Below are positions 5,623-10,908 of a DNA stretch of 10,908 nucleotides, one piece after another. The DNA comes from Bacteroidota bacterium. Lineage in GTDB: Bacteria; Bacteroidota; Bacteroidia; B-17B0; B-17BO. Within the stretch, counting starts at the first letter, position 1, and every line of letters begins with the position of its first letter. The DNA is taken from the NCBI GenBank assembly GCA_947462425.1, contig CANHPI010000064.1, positions 1 to 10,908 of the forward strand. Direction: 5' to 3'. The notes beneath the pieces are model-generated. The model worked only from the letters and a program-made list of their open reading frames with translations, made no database searches and was not told the origin of the DNA. The translations under genes and the position numbers were made by a program.

Positions 5623-8064
5623 TTAATCTTTTTTCAATCGTCCTGTTTCTTGTTCGTTACTTAATTTTTCCTTGATTTTTATATTTGTTTTACCAAATTT
5701 AAAATTCAAAGTTAATCTAAATCTTCGGGTATCATCTTTTGAATTATAAGAATAATATTGATTTTCAAATTTATAGTCACTTCTATCAATATCAGTGTAA
5801 AGCATATCTAAAAATTGGAACATCAAACTAAATTGATTTTTATAAAACGTTTTTTTTACTCCAAAATCCAAACTACCTCTAGCTTTCATATAAGTTGTAG
5901 CAAATGTATTTGGACCATCAAAGCGGCCTGTTAGTTGTAATTTAATGTTTTTAGGTAAAACTAAATCGTTATTGAGATATAAATTATAAGCTACATTAGT
6001 TGTTTTAATAACTCCTGAATTTAAACTTCCATTAAAATTACTAAAGTAAATATTACCCGAAAATTCAAACGAATACCATTGTTTTAATTGCTTTTGAATA
6101 AATAAATTATAGTATACATAATTACCATTTGATAAATTTATTTGCGTTTGAAGTGATTGCTTTGTGCTATCGTTTTGCAATGTAACTCCAGTAATAATTT
6201 GTGTATAATAAGCATAGCCAACACTATTAGTTAGCCATTGGTTATAAGTGTGTGAGAAGTCAAAATTATCGCTGTATTGAGGATTTAAATTAGGATTACC
6301 GATTTGAGAAAAATATTGATCCTCAAAACGTTTATAAGGGTTTAATTGCGAATAATCAGGTCTGTCTAATCTGCGATTATAATTGAACTGCAAATTTTGT
6401 TTTTTAGTTAACTCGTAATCAAATGAAAGATTTGGAAAAAAATTTAAATAATCTTTAGTTAACAAAGAACCGTTGGTTATATTTTTCCCAGTAATTTTGG
6501 TGTTTTCAGTCCTTACACCAAATCCTAAACTTCCTTTTTTAAATTGCTTTCTAAAATTTAAATAACTTGCGATTAAGGTTTCGTTATAATGATATGTATT
6601 TGTATAGTCAGCATCACTTTTATAAATACCGGAAATGGTATCTCTTCTTTCAAAAACAAAATCTGTTATATTTTTTACAAAAGTTGCTTTTGCTCCAATT
6701 TCAATTACCCAAGAAGACGAAATATTTTTTTTAAAATCTAATTTTTGTGTAAAAATTGAAACATTAGATTTATTTTTTGTGTCATAACCCAAGGGCGATT
6801 TTGCATAAGAGTTATCATTTTTAAAAAATTGAGATTGGCTTTTTCTATCAGATATGTTTTTAAAACCAGTATAATCAATGGATGCATTTAAAACAGTTCC
6901 TAGTGTATCAAAATTATGTTCAGCATTAAAATTAAAGTTAGGGTTTGTCCAAATTGTTTTTTCATCAGATGTATAATTATAACGATCAAAACCTGTATCA
7001 TTATAACCATTAATTGATGTGTAACCATGCTCAGTAGGATTTGCATCATTTATAGAACTTGATACCAAAAATCCAACTGTTGTTTTTTTAGTTAAATTGT
7101 AATCAGCTCCAATTTTTCCACTTAAAAACTTACGTAAATTTTCATGCACACCAGTTTGATTAAAAATAGTTGTATTATTTTGGTAATCAACATTTTTTGT
7201 AAAATCATATCTGTCAAAAAAGGTTTTATACATTCCGTTTAAATTAGTATAAACCGTTAACTTGTTTGATTTAATGTTGAGTGAAGCGTTCAAGGAATTT
7301 CCAAAGCGTTGACCCATACCTGGATTATAATTTACACTTCCACTATATCCTTTTGTGTTTTGTTTTTTAGATACAATATTTATGATTCCAGCATTTCCTT
7401 CTGCATCATACTTTACTGGTGGATTTTTCATCACCTCAATTTTAGACACTAAATCTGCTGGCATAGCGCTTAGTGCTGCTATTGTTTGTTCTAAAGATAA
7501 TTGCTGCATCCTTCCATCCAACATTATACGAACACCTTTTTTTCCTGAAATAGAGATGTTATTTTTATTATCCACTGTTACACCTGGAATTCTTTTTAAA
7601 ACATCAATAACAGTATTGCCTGCAGCCATAATGCTATTTTCAACATTCAAAACAATCATCCCATTTTTAAACTCTACTGTCTTTTTTATTGAAATAACAG
7701 ATACTTCATTCAAGTTAATGCCATTGCTTTTCAATGTAATATCAGGCACAATTTTTTTTGTTAAACTATCTGCAATAAATTCTTCACTAAACACTTCTGA
7801 ATAACCTACAGCAAAAAACTTTAATTTGTAATTACCAGATTTTAAATTTATAAACTCATAATTTCCTAATTCGTCAGTTATTGTACCTTTTATATTTGAA
7901 CTATCTAATGAATTTAATAAGGCAATATTTACAAACGGGAAACCATTGCGCGAACTATCAACAACAATACCCTTAATAAAATTTTGTGAAAATAAATGGC
8001 ATGACAAAAAAAGTGCTGCCAGCACAAAAACTGATTTTTTTAATAAAAAAAAGATTTTAAACAC
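5623..8064 (-). CDS. Outer-membrane beta-barrel protein, TonB-dependent receptor type
   Basis: Large outer-membrane protein of 813 aa. Order of parts: signal peptide (about residues 1-26, positive start, hydrophobic core, probable cleavage at FS/Q), carboxypeptidase-regulatory-like beta domain (about 28-113, with KGIVVDSS and the GNYEF and GYSE turns), plug domain (about 118-235, with NTVIDVLKRIPGV, the RIMLDGR turn, and YDAEGNAGIINIVSKK), then a C-terminal beta-barrel rich in N, Y, K and aromatic residues, ending near RRFRLTLNFKFG. This is the architecture of the Bacteroidota 'outer membrane beta-barrel family' rather than a SusC, and no SusD partner is adjacent. No obvious TonB box is seen, so energised uptake is inferred. 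The start is GTG at 8064-8062, six bases after an in-frame stop. It is the first gene of the receptor–PAP2–SDR–CapA unit. The ligand is unknown. Confidence 0.88.
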   Translation of the reverse strand: MFKIFFLLKKSVFVLAALFLSCHLFSQNFIKGIVVDSSRNGFPFVNIALLNSLDSSNIKGTITDELGNYEFINLKSGNYKLKFFAVGYSEVFSEEFIADSLTKKIVPDITLKSNGINLNEVSVISIKKTVEFKNGMIVLNVENSIMAAGNTVIDVLKRIPGVTVDNKNNISISGKKGVRIMLDGRMQQLSLEQTIAALSAMPADLVSKIEVMKNPPVKYDAEGNAGIINIVSKKQNTKGYSGSVNYNPGMGQRFGNSLNASLNIKSNKLTVYTNLNGMYKTFFDRYDFTKNVDYQNNTTIFNQTGVHENLRKFLSGKIGADYNLTKKTTVGFLVSSSINDANPTEHGYTSINGYNDTGFDRYNYTSDEKTIWTNPNFNFNAEHNFDTLGTVLNASIDYTGFKNISDRKSQSQFFKNDNSYAKSPLGYDTKNKSNVSIFTQKLDFKKNISSSWVIEIGAKATFVKNITDFVFERRDTISGIYKSDADYTNTYHYNETLIASYLNFRKQFKKGSLGFGVRTENTKITGKNITNGSLLTKDYLNFFPNLSFDYELTKKQNLQFNYNRRLDRPDYSQLNPYKRFEDQYFSQIGNPNLNPQYSDNFDFSHTYNQWLTNSVGYAYYTQIITGVTLQNDSTKQSLQTQINLSNGNYVYYNLFIQKQLKQWYSFEFSGNIYFSNFNGSLNSGVIKTTNVAYNLYLNNDLVLPKNIKLQLTGRFDGPNTFATTYMKARGSLDFGVKKTFYKNQFSLMFQFLDMLYTDIDRSDYKFENQYYSYNSKDDTRRFRLTLNFKFGKTNIKIKEKLSNEQETGRLKKD

Positions 8065-8110
8065 AACTTAACCGTAAAAATGTAAAAATAAGCTAATTTT
8101 TGTGTTTGGG

Positions 8111-8147
8111 ATAACAATAGGTAGCATATTATAAAATCTATTGTTAT
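8111..8147. repeat. Perfect 10-bp spaced inverted repeat in the receptor–gldF divergent region
   Basis: The left arm ATAACAATAG (8111-8120) and right arm CTATTGTTAT (8138-8147) are exact reverse complements, separated by 17 bases. The repeat lies in the 96-base region between two divergently read genes, so it is unlikely to be a terminator. The right arm overlaps the candidate gldF -7 box by three bases. An operator for a dimeric regulator is the natural reading, but a chance dyad in A+T-rich DNA is possible. Confidence 0.5.
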
Positions 8148-8152
8148 TTTTG
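8145..8152 (+). promoter_or_regulatory. Candidate Bacteroidota -7 promoter box for gldF
   Basis: TATTTTTG matches the TAnnTTTG -7 consensus exactly and lies 8 bases before the gldF ATG. No TTG or TTTG -33 element is seen at the usual 19-21 base spacing, and the leader would be very short, so the call is tentative. Its overlap with the inverted repeat arm would suit repression if both are real. Confidence 0.3.
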
Positions 8153-8160
8153 AATTCTGT

Positions 8161-8901
8161 ATGATTACCTTATTAATTAAAGAAATACGAAGTTTTTTAA
8201 GTTCACTGATTGGCTACATTGCTATTGGTGTTTTTATTACAGGAATTGGCACATTTATGTGGCTAGTTCCAACAGCAAGCGCTGGGTCTAATGTTTTAGA
8301 AAATGGTTTTTCAAATATTGATCCCTTATTTATTTTGGCGCCATGGGTTTATTTATTTTTAATACCGGCAATCACTATGCGAAGTTTTTCGGAAGAAAAG
8401 AAAACAGGCACTATTGAATTATTGTTAACTCGCCCATTAACCGAACTTCAAATTGTTTTAGCAAAATATTTTGCAGGTGTAATTTTAGTTATTGTGTCGT
8501 TATTACCAACTTTGATTTATTATTACTCGGTTCATCAATTAGGTTACCCAAAAGGCAATATTGATACTGGCGGCATGTGGGGTTCTTATTTCGGTTTATT
8601 ATTTTTAGGAGCCGGCTTTGTTGCTGTTGGTACATTTGCATCTGCCATATCAGAAAATCAAGTGATTGCATTTATTATGGCTCTGCTGCTTTGCTTTATA
8701 ACGTATATTGGATTTGATTTTATTTCGGCATCAGGTTTATTTGGCAAATATGATGCTTTAGTAAAAGGGTTTGGGATGAATGAACATTACATTAGTATGA
8801 GTCGTGGAGTAATCGATACACGAGATGTTATCTACTTCATTAGTATCATTTCATTGTTCAATTTATTATCAAAACTCGTTTTAGAAAGTAGAAAGTGGTA
8901 A
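8161..8901 (+). CDS. gldF: Gliding-motility ABC transporter permease GldF
   Basis: Inner-membrane permease of the ABC-2 type. In Flavobacterium johnsoniae, GldF works with GldG and the ATPase GldA, and all three are needed for gliding; the transported substrate is not known. The 246 aa contain about six hydrophobic segments: roughly residues 14-35, 56-72, 97-122, 142-163, 167-186 and 223-239. A typical ABC-2 coupling region follows the second segment, with R74, S75, the acidic-basic stretch EEKKTGT and the LLLTRP turn at residues 74-92. The start MITLLIKEIRSFLSS matches the GldF N-terminus, and the length equals that of known GldF. It is followed by gldG after one base. Many Bacteroidota that do not glide also keep gldFG, so motility of this organism is not proven. 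No gldA is in the window. Confidence 0.92.
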   Translation: MITLLIKEIRSFLSSLIGYIAIGVFITGIGTFMWLVPTASAGSNVLENGFSNIDPLFILAPWVYLFLIPAITMRSFSEEKKTGTIELLLTRPLTELQIVLAKYFAGVILVIVSLLPTLIYYYSVHQLGYPKGNIDTGGMWGSYFGLLFLGAGFVAVGTFASAISENQVIAFIMALLLCFITYIGFDFISASGLFGKYDALVKGFGMNEHYISMSRGVIDTRDVIYFISIISLFNLLSKLVLESRKW

Positions 8902-8902
8902 T

Positions 8903-10600
8903 ATGAATCAAAAAAAATCTACACGTAAAAACAAAGATATAGCCATGGTTTTGGTTGTACTTGCTATTTTAATATTACTAAATTTTATTGGGTCTTTTTT
9001 GTTTAAACGCTTTGATTTAACAACCGAAAAACGGTATACACTTTCTGAATCAACTAAAAAATTATTAAAAAGTTTAGATGATGTTGTTTATATTAAAGTA
9101 TATCTGCAAGGCGATTTTAATCCAAATTTTACGCGTTTAAAAAACGAAACCAAAGAAATATTAGATGAATTTAGAGCCTATTCTAATAATAATTTAGAAT
9201 ACGAATTAATAAATCCTTTAGATAATCCAAATAAAGAAGAAACCGATAAATTAGAAAAACAATTATATGATAAAGGGCTCATGCCCGAACAAATTGTGGA
9301 TAGAAGCACTCAAAAAGTATCTGAAACTTTTGTTTGGCCAGGGGCAATTATAACTTATAAAGGTAAGGAGTGTGTATGGCAAATTTTTAAACGACAGCTT
9401 GGCTTTGAAGTAGAACAAAGTATAAATAATTCTGTTCAAGAATTAGAATATGGTTTAACAAATGCTATTCAAAAAACAACCTTATTCAAAAAACCTGAAG
9501 TATTATTTATTGAAGGTCATGATGAATTAGACACAATTCGTGGTGCTGATTTTATGCGCTCTTTATCTGAATATTATAATGTAGCACGAGTAAATATTAA
9601 TCATAAGTTATATGCCTTAAAAGGTGCTGATGCAATTATTATTGCCCAACCAGATTCGATGTTTGATGAAAAAGATAAATTTATTATCGATCAATTTATC
9701 ATGCATGGTGGCAAAGCATTATGGCTTATTGATCCTGTTTATGTAAACAGAGATACATTAACAACGAGAGGCTATTCTCTTGGATTTAGAAATGAATTAA
9801 ATTTAGATGACATCTTATTTAAATATGGTGTAAGATTAAATCCGGTTTTAGTTCAGGATTTACAATCGGCACAAGTGCCTGTAAATGTTGGATTTAAGCA
9901 AGGACAACCAGACTTTAAACCATTCTATTGGAATTACTATCCTTTAATTTTACCATCCTCTTCGCATCCCATTGTAAAAAATTTAGATTTAATTCGCACA
10001 GAATATATTGGAACCTTAGATACTGTTTTTTCCGAAGATGTTACTAAAACAATTTTACTTCAAACTTCAAAATACACAAAAACACAACCAACACCTGTTC
10101 GCATTTTAGCAGCAATGGTTAAACTAAAACCACAAGAAAATCAATATAATAATTCATTTCAAAATGTAGCTTGTTTGTTAGAAGGTAAGTTTGAATCGAA
10201 TTATAAAAACAGAATTACTAATAAAATTTTAACAGATACCATATTTGATTTCGTCGGAAAAAGTAAACCAACAAAAATGATTATTGTAGCCGATGGTGAT
10301 ATTGCTAAAAATGAATATCAAAGAGGAACAGGTATGGTTTACCCTACCGGTTATGATATTTATACAAAACAACAATTTGCTAATAAAACGTTTTTATTAA
10401 ATTGTGTAAATTATTTATTAGATGACGAAGGTTTAATAAAACTTAGATCTCGTGAAGTTAAATTACGGTTATTAGATAAAAAGAAAATTACGACACAATT
10501 AACAAAATGGAAATTAATAAACGTTGGTCTACCATTATTAATCATTATGTGTTTTGGATTAATTCAATATTATATCCGTAAGAAAAAATACAGTAATTAA
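8903..10600 (+). CDS. gldG: Gliding-motility ABC transporter auxiliary protein GldG
   Basis: Partner of GldF in the Gld ABC transporter. The 565-aa protein has a basic cytoplasmic start, a first membrane helix at about residues 13-34, and then the diagnostic FDLTTEKRYTLSESTKKLL at about 37-55, which begins the large extracytoplasmic region of the ABC-transporter auxiliary family. Inside it are a thioredoxin-like or IFT52-like segment with KPEVLFIEGHDE near 200, and ADAIIIAQPD followed by FIIDQFIMHGGKALWLIDP around 245-279. A second helix lies near the C-terminus (about 541-558), followed by the basic tail YIRKKKYSN. Both ends are therefore cytoplasmic with a large periplasmic middle. The ATG at 8903 follows the gldF stop by one base, indicating translational coupling. 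The length is in the normal range and the frame is intact. Confidence 0.93.
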   Translation: MNQKKSTRKNKDIAMVLVVLAILILLNFIGSFLFKRFDLTTEKRYTLSESTKKLLKSLDDVVYIKVYLQGDFNPNFTRLKNETKEILDEFRAYSNNNLEYELINPLDNPNKEETDKLEKQLYDKGLMPEQIVDRSTQKVSETFVWPGAIITYKGKECVWQIFKRQLGFEVEQSINNSVQELEYGLTNAIQKTTLFKKPEVLFIEGHDELDTIRGADFMRSLSEYYNVARVNINHKLYALKGADAIIIAQPDSMFDEKDKFIIDQFIMHGGKALWLIDPVYVNRDTLTTRGYSLGFRNELNLDDILFKYGVRLNPVLVQDLQSAQVPVNVGFKQGQPDFKPFYWNYYPLILPSSSHPIVKNLDLIRTEYIGTLDTVFSEDVTKTILLQTSKYTKTQPTPVRILAAMVKLKPQENQYNNSFQNVACLLEGKFESNYKNRITNKILTDTIFDFVGKSKPTKMIIVADGDIAKNEYQRGTGMVYPTGYDIYTKQQFANKTFLLNCVNYLLDDEGLIKLRSREVKLRLLDKKKITTQLTKWKLINVGLPLLIIMCFGLIQYYIRKKKYSN

Positions 10601-10621
10601 CATCAAAATAGTACATCTACA

Positions 10622-10908
10622 ATGAAAAAATCATCAATAATCATTATCACGATTTTAATTGCATTGGCTGGCTTCTCCATTTATATTTATAAAAATAAGA
10701 ACAAAACATCCACTATTGATAAAGACGCAAGTGATTTTAAGTATAAAGACACCGCATCTATCGATAAAATATTTTTAGCAGATAAAGAAGGCAAACATGT
10801 ATTAGTTGAAAGAACATCAAATGGCTGGATGTTAGAAGGAAAGTTTCATGTGAGGCCCGATGTAATTGAATTATTACTTTATACAATTAGTTCTGTAGAG
10901 GTAAAATC
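10622..10908 (+). CDS. DUF4340-type membrane-anchored protein, N-terminal fragment (cut by window edge)
   Basis: The reading frame opens with ATG at 10622, 21 bases after the gldG stop, and runs 95 codons to the window edge. The product starts MKKSSIIII, has one hydrophobic helix (about residues 5-22) followed by YIYKNKNK, and then an extracytoplasmic part. The pattern DTASIDKIFLADKEG at about 43-57, a W at 69, EGKFHVRPD at 72-80, and a leucine-rich segment before SVEV resembles the start of DUF4340 proteins, which commonly follow gldG in Bacteroidota and accompany similar ABC-2/auxiliary pairs elsewhere. No reaction is known for the family; a role as an extra periplasmic subunit of the GldFG transporter is inferred from position only. 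The C-terminal part is outside the window. Confidence 0.8.
   Translation, partial: MKKSSIIIITILIALAGFSIYIYKNKNKTSTIDKDASDFKYKDTASIDKIFLADKEGKHVLVERTSNGWMLEGKFHVRPDVIELLLYTISSVEVK

Noticed and set aside
7355..7804. 149-codon open frame on the plus strand inside the outer-membrane receptor gene
   Set aside because: It lies wholly opposite the plug and regulatory-like domains of a well-supported gene, and its product has no recognisable domain; it is a low-complexity hydrophobic shadow.
5623..8064. Lipoprotein reading of the receptor N-terminus (FLSC at residues 19-22)
   Set aside because: The -3 and -2 residues do not fit a standard lipobox, and a signal-peptidase I site before Q27 fits the usual pattern for these receptors better.
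8065..8110. Promoter for the receptor operon on the minus strand (TTG followed 19 bases later by TAGCTTAT)
   Set aside because: The -7 match is only partial (4 of 6 fixed bases); several equally weak matches occur in this A+T-rich spacer, so none can be preferred.
8489..8671. 60-codon minus-strand open frame inside gldF
   Set aside because: Antisense to a clear gldF with no motif of its own.

Overview
The window looks like a chromosomal segment of a low-G+C member of the Bacteroidota. Three things point there: a gldF–gldG pair followed by a DUF4340-type gene, an outer-membrane beta-barrel receptor of the Bacteroidota type (carboxypeptidase-regulatory-like domain, then plug, then barrel), and candidate TAnnTTTG -7 promoter boxes with no clear Shine-Dalgarno sequences. 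The family or genus cannot be fixed from this sequence. Coding density is very high: no gene-free stretch exceeds about 110 bases, and I see no tRNA, rRNA, insertion sequence, CRISPR array or phage gene.

Layout. (1) Positions 1-200, minus: the N-terminal third-or-less of rlmN, cut by the window edge. (2) Positions 251-1435, plus: a metal-dependent amidohydrolase, divergent from rlmN, resembling chlorohydrolase/aminodeoxyfutalosine-deaminase-type enzymes. (3) Positions 1427-2626, minus: a two-gene unit of a deoxynucleoside kinase followed by a SiaB-family (GHKL-fold) regulatory kinase. The SiaB gene ends inside the amidohydrolase gene in a tail-to-tail overlap. (4) Positions 2733-8064, minus: a tight four-gene unit, read in the order outer-membrane receptor, PAP2-like membrane protein, extended SDR (NAD-dependent epimerase/dehydratase family), CapA-family protein; gaps are 2 to about 10 bases. 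(5) Positions 8161-10908, plus: gldF, gldG and the start of a DUF4340 gene, divergent from the receptor unit across a 96-base region that holds a perfect 10-bp spaced inverted repeat.

How the genes fit together. GldF and GldG are the membrane parts of the Gld ABC transporter linked to gliding motility in flavobacteria; the ATPase GldA is not in this window. The four-gene minus unit is envelope-directed (outer-membrane barrel, polytopic membrane lipid-phosphatase-like protein, CapA-type anchored protein), but its common substrate is not evident. The kinase pair joins nucleotide salvage with a signalling kinase whose usual partner SiaC is not adjacent.

The region is mostly ordinary housekeeping and envelope content. 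I found no convincing undescribed system. The points most worth a second look are the orphan SiaB–deoxynucleoside kinase pairing, the dyad overlapping the gldF promoter region, the receptor–PAP2–SDR–CapA operon, and several start-codon decisions (TTG or GTG against an internal ATG).
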